Shown in pieces: positions 1 to 9,201 of a stretch of DNA of 64,000 bases; the first letter of the stretch is position 1, and every line of letters begins with the position of its first letter. The DNA lies in contig NZ_JAOALK010000033.1 of NCBI RefSeq assembly GCF_025154055.1, positions 124,001 to 188,000 of the forward strand, in the 5' to 3' direction. Source of the DNA: Aquibacillus koreensis. Its GTDB lineage: Bacteria > Bacillota > Bacilli > Bacillales > Amphibacillaceae. A program made the position numbers and the translations under genes. The notes below the pieces were generated by a model that worked only from the letters and a program-made list of their open reading frames with translations, had not been told where the DNA came from and did not search any database.

Positions 1-617
1 TTGCTCTTTTACTCTATCGTTTTCTATTCCGCGCGAATAAATATCCGATTTTCCTTTTATTACTTATTGGAATGATTATCGGAACACTTTTAGGAAGCTT
101 AGTAACTTTCTTGCAAGTATTAATTGATCCAGTTGAATATCTCGGACTTCAGTCTATTTTATTTGCTTCCTTCTCGAAAGTGAAGGCTGAGTTGTTGTAT
201 ATTGCAACCGGAATTGTGGCACTTTCGCTTATTTACGGTTCATTTATAATTAAAAAACTTGATGTCATGTCACTCGGACGTGAAAATGCAATGAATCTAG
301 GTATTAACTATGACCGGATGGTGATGAATATTCTCATTTTATCATCCATATTAATTGCTACTTCTACTGCATTAGTAGGTTCTATTACGTTTTTTGGTTT
401 GATTGTCGCCAATTTATCCTATCAGTTTTTTTCAACATATAGGCACTCTGTGTTAATTATCGGCGCTAGTTTGTTTAGTATCGTTGCATTAGTTGGTGGT
501 CAATTTATTGTAGAGCATATATTAGAGTTACGTACGACCATTAGTGTCATCATTAACTTTGTTGGTGGTATTTACTTCATTTACTTATTACTAAGGGAAA
601 GTAGGTCTGCTGCATGA
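1..617 (+). CDS. siderophore ABC transporter permease, FecCD family (5' partial)
   Basis: The reading frame is open from the window edge (first full codon at base 3), so the start lies outside. About 204 residues are visible. They form hydrophobic membrane segments separated by short polar loops, with the FecCD-type stretch around LGRENAMNLGINYDRM, the cytoplasmic coupling region that contacts the ATPase. It would be one half of the membrane channel for ferric-siderophore import. The stop overlaps the start of the next gene by four bases (ATGA), so the two are translationally coupled. The family is clear; the exact siderophore is not, although a YclN/O/P/Q (petrobactin) type system would fit the layout. 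Confidence 0.9.
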   Translation, partial: ALLLYRFLFRANKYPIFLLLLIGMIIGTLLGSLVTFLQVLIDPVEYLGLQSILFASFSKVKAELLYIATGIVALSLIYGSFIIKKLDVMSLGRENAMNLGINYDRMVMNILILSSILIATSTALVGSITFFGLIVANLSYQFFSTYRHSVLIIGASLFSIVALVGGQFIVEHILELRTTISVIINFVGGIYFIYLLLRESRSAA

Positions 618-1384
618 TAGAAATTAAAGGTTTAACAAAAAAATTTAATAAAAAAAATGTCGTTGAGGACGTATCTATTTCTATTCAAAATGGCACCATC
701 ACATCGTTCATTGGACCAAATGGTGCCGGTAAATCTACCCTACTATCTATGGTTAGTAGATTATTAGATGCAGATACCGGAGAAGTGCTACTTGATAAAA
801 ATAATGTGAAAAAGTGGAAATCTACGGAATTCGCCAAACGTGTTTCCATTCTAAGACAAGCAAACTTTATTAATGTTCGTTTAACTGTCCGTGAATTAGT
901 TTCATTTGGTCGTTATCCTTATTCAAAAGGTCGCTTAAATGATGAAGATCTTAAGTATGTGGATCAAGCATTGGAATATATGAATTTAATCGACATGCAA
1001 GATCAATTTCTAGATGAGTTATCCGGCGGACAAAAGCAACGTGCTTTTATTGCAATGGTTATTGCACAAGATACCGATTATGTCTTACTTGACGAGCCTT
1101 TAAACAATCTGGATATGAAACATTCTGTTCAAATTATGAAAACATTACGTAGACTTGTGAACGAATTAGGAAAAACGGTTGTGATCGTGTTACACGATAT
1201 CAATTTTGCATCTGTCTATTCCGATAACATTGTAGCATTAAAAAACGGTAAACTTATCAAAAATGGACCTACAAATGAGATAATAAATTCAGATGCTTTA
1301 CGTGAAATTTATGATATGGATATTCCAGTTCAAGAACAAAATGGTTGTCGCATTTGTGTGTACTTTAATTCCCATACACCATGA
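614..1384 (+). CDS. iron-siderophore ABC transporter ATP-binding protein
   Basis: A 256-residue ABC ATPase of the FepC/FecE type that powers ferric-siderophore import. Walker A GPNGAGKS lies at residues 34-41, the signature LSGGQ near 136, Walker B with the catalytic Glu (YVLLDEP) near 158, and the switch His in VIVLHD near 195. It overlaps the upstream permease by four bases, so it is co-translated with it. It is followed by a strong terminator and then a separately promoted, Fur-controlled binding protein. Overall similarity to Bacillus YclP is plausible but rests on recognition of the family, not on a search. Confidence 0.93.
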   Translation: MIEIKGLTKKFNKKNVVEDVSISIQNGTITSFIGPNGAGKSTLLSMVSRLLDADTGEVLLDKNNVKKWKSTEFAKRVSILRQANFINVRLTVRELVSFGRYPYSKGRLNDEDLKYVDQALEYMNLIDMQDQFLDELSGGQKQRAFIAMVIAQDTDYVLLDEPLNNLDMKHSVQIMKTLRRLVNELGKTVVIVLHDINFASVYSDNIVALKNGKLIKNGPTNEIINSDALREIYDMDIPVQEQNGCRICVYFNSHTP

Positions 1385-1398
1385 TATGGTTAAGTTTT

Positions 1399-1450
1399 AA
1401 AGAGCCCAAAGAAGAAGCGTGTAAAATGCTCCTTCTTTGGGCTCTTTTTA
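1399..1450 (+). terminator. Rho-independent terminator after the siderophore ATPase gene
   Basis: Inverted repeat 1401-1414 / 1432-1445 (AGAGCCCAAAGAAG with its complement) followed by a T run. It separates the permease-ATPase operon from the binding-protein gene. Confidence 0.92.
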
Positions 1451-1534
1451 TGGGACAAATCATAACCCCAACTAATCATAAAACTCTACTTTTTCTACTT
1501 TTTCACAAAAAAATTTAAAAACTGGAAAAAAGTG

Positions 1535-1598
1535 TTGACGAGAACGATTATCAATTATACAATGATAATTGTTATCAATGATAATGATTATCATTATT
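1535..1598 (+). promoter_or_regulatory. sigma-A promoter overlapped by Fur boxes
   Basis: TTGACG (1535-1540) and TACAAT (1558-1563) are spaced by 17 bp. Around and just downstream are overlapping copies of the Fur consensus: TGATAATTGTTATCA near 1563-1577 and TGATAATGATTATCATTA at 1579-1596, with a weaker GATTATCAATTAT inside the spacer. Binding of Fe-Fur here would block transcription of the lipoprotein gene when iron is sufficient. The sites are read directly; the repression is inferred from known Fur biology. Confidence 0.92.
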
Positions 1599-1624
1599 AA
1601 AATACATACCTAAGGAGAGGGACA

Positions 1625-2689
1625 ATGATGAAAAAATGGCAAATTGCTATTTTACTATTAGTTTTTGCATTAGTGCTTGCTGCATGTGGTGCTGAAGAAG
1701 GGGAAGCAGATAAAGCATCTGCTGCAGAAGATCAAACAGCACAAAACGAAACATCTGAAGGAGAAGGTTCTGATTCAGAAGAAGCAGGAGAAGGTGAAAA
1801 TTCCGCTTATCCAATGACTGTTTCACCTACTGTTACAGAAGTTGCAGGAGAAGATGTCACTTACAACTTTGCAGAAGTAGAATTTGAAGAACAACCAGAA
1901 AACATTGTTGTGTTTGATTTCGGATTCTTAGATACACTAGATGCACTAGGTGTTGAAGGAATTGTAGGGGTTGCTAATGGTGGCGGCCTACTACCAGCTC
2001 ATTTAAAAGATTATGAATCAGACCAATACACTAACATTGGTAGCTTAAAAGAACCATTACTAGAGGATATTGCAGCTTTAGAACCGGACGTAATTTTTAT
2101 CTCTGGTCGCCAATCAGCATTCTATGATCAACTGAAAGAAATCACTCCAAATGTCGTATTCGTTGGTACTACACAAGATGACTACTGGAATTCGTTCTTA
2201 GGATCTGTAGATATTGCAGCTAAAATGTTCGGAAAAGAAACAGAAGCAGAAGAATATCTAGCACAATTTGACACTGCTTTAGAGGAAGTTAAATCATTAG
2301 CTGAAGGACATGAAACGAGCTTAGTTACAATGTACAATGAAGGAAGTTTATCAGGCTTTGCAACGAATTCACGTTTCGGTTACCTTTATGATGTATATGG
2401 ATTTAAACCTGTAACAGAAGATATTGAAGCATCATCTCATGGATCTAGTTTCGGTTTCGAAGCAATATTAGAATTTGACCCGCAAGTACTATTCGTTATC
2501 GACCGCACTGCTGCGATCAATGGTGAATCAAATATTGATGCTGATATGGAAAATGAAATTATTAAGAAAACTACTGCTTACAAAAATGATCAAATCGTCT
2601 ACTTAGATGGAGCACTATGGTATTTAAGTGGTGGGGGTTTACAATCTGAACTTGATAAAATTGAAGAAGTTATCGAAGCATTAAAATAA
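1625..2689 (+). CDS. siderophore-binding lipoprotein (YclQ/FecB-like)
   Basis: A 354-residue extracytoplasmic solute-binding lipoprotein. The signal peptide ends in the lipobox LVLAAC, so Cys21 would be lipidated. An acidic, Ser/Glu-rich linker of about 40 residues follows, then a TroA/FecB-type bilobal domain (PENIVVFDFGFLDTLDALG, LEPDVIFISGR). It would capture ferric siderophore for the permease-ATPase pair just upstream. The start ATG at 1625 has the ribosome site AAGGAGAGGG. The gene has its own Fur-box promoter and ends in its own terminator, so it can be made in excess of the membrane parts. Confidence 0.92.
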   Translation: MMKKWQIAILLLVFALVLAACGAEEGEADKASAAEDQTAQNETSEGEGSDSEEAGEGENSAYPMTVSPTVTEVAGEDVTYNFAEVEFEEQPENIVVFDFGFLDTLDALGVEGIVGVANGGGLLPAHLKDYESDQYTNIGSLKEPLLEDIAALEPDVIFISGRQSAFYDQLKEITPNVVFVGTTQDDYWNSFLGSVDIAAKMFGKETEAEEYLAQFDTALEEVKSLAEGHETSLVTMYNEGSLSGFATNSRFGYLYDVYGFKPVTEDIEASSHGSSFGFEAILEFDPQVLFVIDRTAAINGESNIDADMENEIIKKTTAYKNDQIVYLDGALWYLSGGGLQSELDKIEEVIEALK

Positions 2690-2705
2690 ATATATGATGC
2701 TAGGA

Positions 2706-2750
2706 GCTGCCCTAGAAAGTTAGAAGCACTGACTTTCAGGGCAGTTTTTA
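2706..2750 (+). terminator. Rho-independent terminator after the binding-protein gene
   Basis: Stem 2707-2720 / 2732-2744 (CTGCCCT-AGAAAGT paired with ACTTTC-AGGGCAG, one bulge) followed by TTTTTA. Confidence 0.85.
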
Positions 2751-2934
2751 TATTGCTTTACTACATAGGAAATGTATTCAAAAATTTATATTATATCTAT
2801 TAATTCTTTCATAACTTGTCCACCCCACCCAACCCCATGTTTTCTATTTAATACCTAAATAGAAATTATGACAAAATTCTCACAATTCATGATATAATCA
2901 TGTTAACTAACTTTACACAACAGGGGGATTGTTC

Positions 2935-4311
2935 ATGTTTTTATTAAAGACAAAAAGGAATATAAGAGATATTAAGTCAGAAATCCAAGCGGATGATAAC
3001 TCCAATATCAATGGTCAATTACAAGTTGCTGCCGATCAATTAAAAGGAATTGTAGAACAAATGAAGTTAGCAGCTATTTCACTAAATGAAACTTCTACTT
3101 CTAGTAAAGATAGAACAGAAGAGTTAAAGAATCATAGTGAAAAAACAATGGAGAACACCATACAGGTGTCTGATAAAATGAGTGCAATTGAATCATCAGC
3201 AGTAAAGATATCGAATGTATCAGAAGAGATTCATGAAAATAGTCAAACTTCTTACCAAGAATTAATAAACTCCTTAGGCTCCTTAGACATGCTTCACGAC
3301 AAAATGGACACACTTTTAAAAAGCCATTACGTACTTATTAAACAAATGAATCAACTAGAAGCACATTCACAAGAGATAAATAAAGTAATTGATACAATAG
3401 GAGCAATATCCCAACGAACCAGTATCTTAGCATTAAATGCTACCATCGAGGCTGCGAGGTCTGGAGAAGAAGGGAAAGGTTTTGCAGTTGTCGCTAATGA
3501 AGTAGGGAATCTCGCAAATCAAACCTCCGAAGCAGTAACACAGACAAGAAGCAACCTACAGATGATCCAAGATGAAATTTCACGCACGACGAACATGGTA
3601 AATGATGAGACAGTTCAAGTAGAAGACGGTTCTAATCAATTAAAAGATGTTATCAAACTGCTAAATTCCTTTAAATCTAATCTTGAAACCATTACGTCCA
3701 TGGTTTCAAGTTCAACACAAGCAGTTGGCGAACAAACAAGTAGCGTGCAAGAGATCGCTGCTCTATTAGAAGAAATATCTAACATGTCCGTAAAAAATAA
3801 AGATCATGTAGACAGCGTTTCATTGGATATGGATGCACAATTTATGAGCAGTGAAGAAGTATTATCCATTAGTGAATCATTGACAACTACATCAAATGCA
3901 TTACAAGAAATTATTAAGAGTGATGAAAATATCACTCAAATTAAAGTTGATGATACAGTTGTACAAGCCATTTCTGAAGAAATCACAACATTATTAGCTG
4001 AGGAACCTTTATATCAATTAAACCAGGAGCATCACGCATCTGTTCTCCATGCGTTCTTTGAACGACATACCGATATCGAAGCAGTTTGGTCTAATCGGAA
4101 GGATGGTACGTTTGTGTATTCTAATCCACCTGCAGGGCTCGTAAATGCAAAAGCTCGTCCATGGTTTATTGAGGCAATGAAAGGAGATGCATACGTATCA
4201 GATGTATATATTTCTGCTCTGACAAAAAATATCTGTATCTCTCTTTCTTATCCCATTTTTAAGGAAGAAGATATTGTTGGAATGATTGGGGTCGACTTAG
4301 CTATTAGATAA
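2935..4311 (+). CDS. cytosolic methyl-accepting chemotaxis-type protein with C-terminal Cache-like domain
   Basis: About 458 residues. ATG at 2935 is preferred over an in-frame TTG at 2929 because GGGGG at 2923-2927 is well spaced from it. No transmembrane segment or signal peptide is visible. Residues ~20-330 are a coiled-coil signalling domain with the conserved hairpin ([20 protein letters not shown] then [14 protein letters not shown]), which normally binds CheA/CheW. The last ~110 residues (from about [20 protein letters not shown]) resemble a Cache/PDC sensor ending in ISLSYPIF...MIGVDLAI. Cache domains usually sit outside the cell and before the signalling domain, so this order and location are unusual. 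A cytosolic ligand sensor is inferred. Confidence 0.85.
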   Translation: MFLLKTKRNIRDIKSEIQADDNSNINGQLQVAADQLKGIVEQMKLAAISLNETSTSSKDRTEELKNHSEKTMENTIQVSDKMSAIESSAVKISNVSEEIHENSQTSYQELINSLGSLDMLHDKMDTLLKSHYVLIKQMNQLEAHSQEINKVIDTIGAISQRTSILALNATIEAARSGEEGKGFAVVANEVGNLANQTSEAVTQTRSNLQMIQDEISRTTNMVNDETVQVEDGSNQLKDVIKLLNSFKSNLETITSMVSSSTQAVGEQTSSVQEIAALLEEISNMSVKNKDHVDSVSLDMDAQFMSSEEVLSISESLTTTSNALQEIIKSDENITQIKVDDTVVQAISEEITTLLAEEPLYQLNQEHHASVLHAFFERHTDIEAVWSNRKDGTFVYSNPPAGLVNAKARPWFIEAMKGDAYVSDVYISALTKNICISLSYPIFKEEDIVGMIGVDLAIR

Positions 4312-4321
4312 ATATGAAATG

Positions 4322-4362
4322 TTGTAACTACCGTCTGTTTGTTGAACGGTAGTTTTGTTTTG
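4322..4362 (+). terminator. Rho-independent terminator after the chemoreceptor gene
   Basis: AACTACCGT (4326-4334) pairs with ACGGTAGTT (4346-4354), followed by TTGTTTTG. Confidence 0.85.
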
Positions 4363-4472
4363 ATCCCTTTGGAACGTTTATACTAACGCTTATCAAGCCA
4401 TCCAGATGCTTTCCAAAACCATTCAGGTTATAATGGAACTTGTGAATTTGATATACAAAGGGAGACTAAAAA

Positions 4473-5093
4473 ATGATCGTTATTATAGATAATTACGATT
4501 CCTTTACTTATAACTTAGTACAGTACTTTAAACAATTAACTTCAGATGTACTTGTATTTCGTAATGATGATACATCTGTTGAACAAATAACAGAACTAGA
4601 ACCAGATCTAATTGTATTATCACCAGGCCCTGGAGACCCAACTGAATCCGGCATTTGTCCTGAGGTTGTTGATTATTTCTACAGAGACACACCGATTTTA
4701 GGTGTCTGCCTTGGCTTCCAAGTCATTGTCGATTATTTTGGCGGTAAGGTAGAAAAAGGAAAAAGCCCTATGCATGGAAAAGTAACCTTGATGGACCATG
4801 ATCAGCAAGGCGTTTTCAAGGAGTTGTCTAGCCCATCGAAGATTACCCGTTATCATTCATTAGTCGCTTCGCCTGCACATATCCCTTCACAACTGAAAGT
4901 AAGTGCAACTGCTGCAGACAGTGCAATAATGGGCGTACGCCATGTGGATTTTCCAATTGAGGCAATACAATTTCATCCAGAATCTATCTTGACTGAGAAT
5001 GGTTTTACTATGATAAAAAATAGTTATGAGTTGGCTATAAAATGGAAACATGATCGAGGTGAAAAAAGTGGAGCAACCTTATCTTCTCTTTGA
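4473..5093 (+). CDS. pabA: aminodeoxychorismate/anthranilate synthase glutamine amidotransferase subunit
   Basis: A 206-residue class I glutamine amidotransferase that supplies ammonia to the synthase subunit encoded next. The oxyanion-hole motif SPGPGDP, the nucleophile Cys79 in GVCLGFQ, and the His168/Glu170 pair in FHPES complete the triad. The usual GVCLGHQ has Phe in place of the second His here. In bacilli this subunit can serve both folate and tryptophan synthesis. Its 3' end overlaps the pabB-pabC fusion, and no trp genes are nearby, so the folate (p-aminobenzoate) role is favoured. Confidence 0.93.
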   Translation: MIVIIDNYDSFTYNLVQYFKQLTSDVLVFRNDDTSVEQITELEPDLIVLSPGPGDPTESGICPEVVDYFYRDTPILGVCLGFQVIVDYFGGKVEKGKSPMHGKVTLMDHDQQGVFKELSSPSKITRYHSLVASPAHIPSQLKVSATAADSAIMGVRHVDFPIEAIQFHPESILTENGFTMIKNSYELAIKWKHDRGEKSGATLSSL

Positions 5094-6801
5094 ATTTATG
5101 AATAGTACTGGTGTAAAAACTCCATATTTGTTCACTAAACCTGTCCAAATTTTTGAAGTACATCAATTAGTAGATGTAGAAGTTGTATTTTCAAACATAG
5201 AACAAGCATTGCAAGATGGTTATTATGTAGCTGGCTTTGTATCCTATGAGGCTGCACCAGCTTTTGACCGTCATTATGATACGCACCCTAAAGGAAATCT
5301 TCCTCTCGTTTGGTTTGGGATATTTGAAAAGCCACACAAGTTTAATGAGGTGGATCAAGAAAGAGATTACAAAGTATCGGATTGGAAGTTAACCTCAAAT
5401 TTCGAGGATTACCAACAAGGTATCCAAAAAATTAAAGATGCGATTGAGGTTGGGAATACGTATCAGGTGAATTATACCGCCCGATTAGAAGCTACATTTC
5501 AAGGTGATGATTTCTCTTTTTATCGGCAACTAACAAGAAATCAACAATCTTCTTATAGTGCTTACATAAACATTGGGAGATACCGGATATTATCAGCTTC
5601 TCCAGAATTATTCTTTCATGTAGAACATAACCGAATTTCTACTAAACCTATGAAAGGGACTGCAAAACGCGGGAGATTTTTGCAAGAGGATAAAAAATAT
5701 AAGGATCAATTGAGTCAGTCTGAAAAAGATCAAGCAGAAAACCTAATGATTGTGGATCTCTTAAGGAACGACATCGGACGAATAGCAAAACCAGGTACTG
5801 TTAATGTACCAAAATTATTTGAGATAGAGTCTTATCCAACCGTCCATCAAATGACGTCAACAATTACAGCAGAAATCCAAAATAACACCACAGTCCTAGA
5901 TTGGTTCAAAGCACTGTTTCCATGCGGATCGATTACTGGAGCACCAAAAATAAGAACAATGGAATATATTGCAGAACTAGAACAAACACCAAGAGAGGTT
6001 TATTGCGGTGCTATCGGGTTTATTACTCCCGAACGAGAAGCGATTTTCAACGTCCCGATTCGAACCGTTACAATAGACACGTTAACACAAAAAGCAATAT
6101 ATGGTGCTGGCGGTGGTGTGACTTGGGATTCTACCGCATCAGGGGAATATGAAGAGCTATTAACAAAGGCTCAATTACTTACGGAAAAACGGAAGGAATT
6201 TCAATTGTTAGAGTCGTTACGACTTGAAAATGGTGAATATCCACTGCGTGATTATCACATGAAGCGCCTGGTAGGATCTTCTTATTATTTTGGTTATGAA
6301 TTGGCTGTAAAAAATGTTGAATTAAGATTAGATGATCTTGCAAGTCAGTATCCAAAAGGAACATATAAAGCTAGGCTACTTGTTGAAAAGGACGGGAATA
6401 TGTCAGTAGAAGCTCAACCGGTAAAGGATTTAAAGCAACCAATAAGTTGTACCCTTGCACGCGGACCGGTGGATCTTCAAAATCCGTTTCTATTTCACAA
6501 GACTACCTATCGCGACATGTATGAGCAACACAATGATGATCAATATTTTACAACACTATTATGGAATGAACAGCATGAAATAACTGAATTCACAATTGGG
6601 AATATTGTATTAGAGTTACATGGAGAATATTTCACTCCTCCAATCGAATCTGGATTACTGTCAGGAACATACAGACAGTATTTATTAGATCATGATGTCA
6701 TAAAAGAGAAAATAATCAAAAAAGAAGAAGTAAAGCATTACGATCGGATCTGGTTTATTAACAGTGTTAGAGGTTGGGTGGAAGTAAAGCTTGATGTTTA
6801 A
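5068..6801 (+). CDS. pabB: aminodeoxychorismate synthase component I fused to aminodeoxychorismate lyase
   Basis: About 577 residues. GTG at 5068 is preferred because GAGGTG sits six bases upstream; an ATG at 5050 in the same frame would add six residues. Residues ~100-375 are the chorismate-binding domain (ISASPELFF-like LSASPELFF, TKPMKGTAKRG, PCGSITGAPK, GAGGGVTWDS). The last ~200 residues, from LLESLRLENGEYPLRDYHMKRL, are a PLP fold-type IV lyase of the PabC kind. One polypeptide would therefore convert chorismate to aminodeoxychorismate (with PabA) and then to p-aminobenzoate for folate. The start lies inside pabA, indicating translational coupling. Confidence 0.92.
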   Translation: MEQPYLLFEFMNSTGVKTPYLFTKPVQIFEVHQLVDVEVVFSNIEQALQDGYYVAGFVSYEAAPAFDRHYDTHPKGNLPLVWFGIFEKPHKFNEVDQERDYKVSDWKLTSNFEDYQQGIQKIKDAIEVGNTYQVNYTARLEATFQGDDFSFYRQLTRNQQSSYSAYINIGRYRILSASPELFFHVEHNRISTKPMKGTAKRGRFLQEDKKYKDQLSQSEKDQAENLMIVDLLRNDIGRIAKPGTVNVPKLFEIESYPTVHQMTSTITAEIQNNTTVLDWFKALFPCGSITGAPKIRTMEYIAELEQTPREVYCGAIGFITPEREAIFNVPIRTVTIDTLTQKAIYGAGGGVTWDSTASGEYEELLTKAQLLTEKRKEFQLLESLRLENGEYPLRDYHMKRLVGSSYYFGYELAVKNVELRLDDLASQYPKGTYKARLLVEKDGNMSVEAQPVKDLKQPISCTLARGPVDLQNPFLFHKTTYRDMYEQHNDDQYFTTLLWNEQHEITEFTIGNIVLELHGEYFTPPIESGLLSGTYRQYLLDHDVIKEKIIKKEEVKHYDRIWFINSVRGWVEVKLDV

Positions 6802-6942
6802 GACTAGATAATAATCTTGGCGGAACTTCTAGATGTGACACTCCTTTTTGTGACTGATACGATTATAGTTCAACAAAATGGAATATCTCTATTATTTTTG
6901 TTAAAATCACTCCTAAGTAATACTCTAAAAGGGGGGGCACTA

Positions 6943-8094
6943 TTGAAAATTGTATCCATTGAACCAACACCAAGTCCTCATTCAATGAAGATTAACTTAA
7001 ACGAGTTGTTACCAGACAACGAAACAAGGAATTATAAACAAGGTGATGATTTATCCAGTGCACCTATGTATATACAGTCTTTATTCCAGATTTACGGCGT
7101 GAAAGGAATATACCAAGTGGTAGACTTTATTGCTTTAGAACGGCATCCGAAAGTGGATTGGGAGGTTATTCTTCCCGAAGTACGGAAAGCGCTTGGTACA
7201 GAAGAAGTTAACTTACAGGAAAGCATCCACCAAAGGAAAGTAGAAGCTACTGATGAGGCGTTTGGCGAAGTAAAAGTACGCATACAGATGTTTCGAAATA
7301 TCCCAATGCAAGTAAAGCTTGATGATGGGAATGAAGAAAAACGTTTTGGTTTACCGGCCATATTCATGGATGCTGCCATGGAGGCATCTGCCGCTTCGCC
7401 GAATTTTGTCATGGAAAGAAAATGGGTTGAGCAACGTCCAAGGTATGGTCCTCTAGAAGAAATTGGCAATGATATTGTAGATGAACTATCTGCAAGTTAT
7501 GACCAAGATCGTTTGAATCAATTAGTAAAAATAGCATTAGACAACGATAGCGAAGCTCCAGAAAATCAAACAACAATGGATGATATTTCGCTTTCCGTAT
7601 TTCATCATGCAGACTGGAAGGTAAGGTATGCAGCACTTGATCATATGGAACCATCCTTTGACAAGCTACCATTTCTGGCAAAAGCTTTGGAAGATGAAAA
7701 AGCGTCGATCCGGCGTTTGGCGACTGCTTACCTTGGAATGATCGAAGGACCCGAAGTGTTACCATACTTATATAAAGCATTAAAAGACAAAGCGGTAACC
7801 GTGAGACGGACAGCTGGTGACTGTATTTCTGATTTAGGGTTTAAACAAGCTATGCCAGAAATGATTGCATCTCTCTCCGATTCTAATCGACTTGTACGTT
7901 GGCGTGCGGCCATGTTTTTATACGAAATTGGTGATGAAACTGCCATCCCGGCACTAGAAGCAGCAGTAAATGATCCTGAATTTGAAGTTCGCATGCAAGT
8001 GAATATGGCTTTAGAACGAATTAAAGGTGGCGAAGCTGGTAAAGGGTCTGTTTGGCATCAGATGACACAGGCAACACGTAAAAATAATAATTAG
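6943..8094 (+). CDS. CvfC/YpgR-family protein: NifU-N-like domain plus HEAT repeats
   Basis: The start is placed at TTG 6943, with AAGGGGGG about seven bases upstream. This gives the family's typical N-terminus KIVSIEPTPSPHSMK; the in-frame upstream stretch looks non-coding. About 383 residues. The first ~90 resemble the NifU N-terminal/Scaffold domain. The C-terminal half carries HEAT/PBS-lyase-like repeats (YAALDHMEPS, IRRLATAYLG, VRRTAGDCISDLG, VRWRAAMFLYEIGD). The family includes conserved virulence factor C of staphylococci and Bacillus YpgR; its molecular role is not established. It is followed 20 bases later by brxA, which suggests a joint role in thiol or Fe-S homeostasis (inference). 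Confidence 0.85.
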   Translation: MKIVSIEPTPSPHSMKINLNELLPDNETRNYKQGDDLSSAPMYIQSLFQIYGVKGIYQVVDFIALERHPKVDWEVILPEVRKALGTEEVNLQESIHQRKVEATDEAFGEVKVRIQMFRNIPMQVKLDDGNEEKRFGLPAIFMDAAMEASAASPNFVMERKWVEQRPRYGPLEEIGNDIVDELSASYDQDRLNQLVKIALDNDSEAPENQTTMDDISLSVFHHADWKVRYAALDHMEPSFDKLPFLAKALEDEKASIRRLATAYLGMIEGPEVLPYLYKALKDKAVTVRRTAGDCISDLGFKQAMPEMIASLSDSNRLVRWRAAMFLYEIGDETAIPALEAAVNDPEFEVRMQVNMALERIKGGEAGKGSVWHQMTQATRKNNN

Positions 8095-8114
8095 TATATG
8101 AGGAGGACATAACA

Positions 8115-8543
8115 ATGAATCCGTATGAACAATATATGAAGGAAGTCTCAAAACCAATGCGCGACGAACTAACAGGAGCTGGTTTTACTGAATTACTAAC
8201 CCCTGAAGAGGTAAATGAATTTGTTTCAACGATGGAAGGAACTTCTTTGGTCGTTGTAAACTCTGTCTGCGGCTGTGCTGCTGGATTAGCAAGACCAGCT
8301 GCAAGACTTTCCTTAGAACAAGATAAAAAACCAGATCAACTAGTTACAGTATTTGCTGGACAAGATCGCGAGGCAACAGCAAAAATGCGCGAATTCTTTG
8401 ATGGCATAGAACCTTCTTCCCCATCCATGGCATTAATGAAGAATGGTCAAGTGCTACACTTTATTCCACGTGAAGAAATCGAAGGCCATGAAGTAGAAGA
8501 AATCGTAAACAACTTAATTACAGCTTACAACCAATATTGCTAA
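8115..8543 (+). CDS. brxA: bacilliredoxin BrxA (YphP family)
   Basis: A 142-residue thioredoxin-fold protein that removes bacillithiol from S-bacillithiolated proteins. The active-site CGC is at residues 52-54 within VVNSVCGCAAGLARPA, the hallmark of the BrxA/BrxB (YphP/YqiW) family. Other conserved stretches are VTVFAGQDREATAKMR and SPSMALMKNGQVLHFIPR. The ribosome site is GAGGAGG before ATG 8115. It lies directly downstream of the cvfC-like gene and ends in a terminator. The closest match to memory is YphP rather than YqiW. Confidence 0.95.
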   Translation: MNPYEQYMKEVSKPMRDELTGAGFTELLTPEEVNEFVSTMEGTSLVVVNSVCGCAAGLARPAARLSLEQDKKPDQLVTVFAGQDREATAKMREFFDGIEPSSPSMALMKNGQVLHFIPREEIEGHEVEEIVNNLITAYNQYC

Positions 8544-8548
8544 GTATT

Positions 8549-8586
8549 AAAATCCCCTTTTCGTTTTATGAAGAGGGGATTTATTT
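8549..8586 (+). terminator. Rho-independent terminator between convergent brxA and SASP genes
   Basis: AAATCCCCTTTTC ... GAAGAGGGGATTT hairpin followed by T-rich sequence on both strands, so it can serve both convergent genes. Confidence 0.85.
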
Positions 8587-8587
8587 A

Positions 8588-8836
8588 TTATTTTTTCATA
8601 TTATTTTTTGCCATTTCAATCATTTCTTTTACCATACTTCCACCTAAAGTTCCACCAATTTTCCCAGCGTCCTTTGCTCTAATGTTGCCATTATAATTTT
8701 TTGATAAGTCAATTCCCTGCTCTCGTGCAATTTCATATTTCGCATCTTTTTCGTTATTGACCTTTGCAATCTTTGCCTTTAGTTGATCTAATCCCTCTCT
8801 TGCTTCAGGCACTAGTATTTTATTTCTTCTACTCAT
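8588..8836 (-). CDS. alpha/beta-type small acid-soluble spore protein
   Basis: 82 residues. It matches the alpha/beta SASP pattern: PEAREGLDQLKAKIA, the GPR protease site region KYEIAREQGI, and the C-terminal GKIGGTLGGSMVKEMIEMA. Such proteins coat and protect DNA in the dormant spore and are degraded to amino acids at germination. The gene starts inside the stop of the upstream 86-residue gene, so the two form a small operon. It shows that the organism is an endospore former. Confidence 0.95.
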   Translation of the reverse strand: MSRRNKILVPEAREGLDQLKAKIAKVNNEKDAKYEIAREQGIDLSKNYNGNIRAKDAGKIGGTLGGSMVKEMIEMAKNNMKK

Positions 8837-9093
8837 GGTTGATTCACCTCGTTCATTATCGTTGTTATATCTTTTAACAATGCATGCACATCCTCATTAC
8901 TTAATAACAAAGGTAGTTGATCATTAACGGTAATCGTGCAAGATTCATTTCGTTCTGCATTGTGCGATAAATACGTGAACAAATTATTCAATTGATGTTT
9001 CGATAAAATAGACTGTGTACTAATAGACTTTACCTGTGTTAACAAAAATGCATCATGATCCATTTCTCCGGAAAAAACTGCGCCTTCAAACAT
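8833..9093 (-). CDS. hypothetical protein upstream of and overlapping the SASP gene
   Basis: 86 residues with no recognised domain. The gene has a good ribosome site (AAGGAAG, about seven bases before ATG) and its end overlaps the SASP start by four bases, which supports real translation and co-expression. Composition is mildly acidic with no membrane segment or signal. A spore-related role would follow from the operon but is only a guess. Confidence 0.6.
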   Translation of the reverse strand: MFEGAVFSGEMDHDAFLLTQVKSISTQSILSKHQLNNLFTYLSHNAERNESCTITVNDQLPLLLSNEDVHALLKDITTIMNEVNQP

Positions 9094-9164
9094 AAGAATC
9101 TTCCTTTTTTATTTAGTATTACTCCAATAAGTTGATTTATTACTTACATACAGTAGTTTTTTTT

Positions 9165-9199
9165 AGCAATAAAAAAGAACTCCGAGGAGTCCTTTTTTA
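9165..9199 (-). terminator. Rho-independent terminator after the D,D-carboxypeptidase gene
   Basis: Read on the minus strand: A-rich stretch, GGACTCC-TC-GGAGTTC stem, then TTTTTT. Confidence 0.75.
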
Positions 9200-9201
9200 T
9201 A

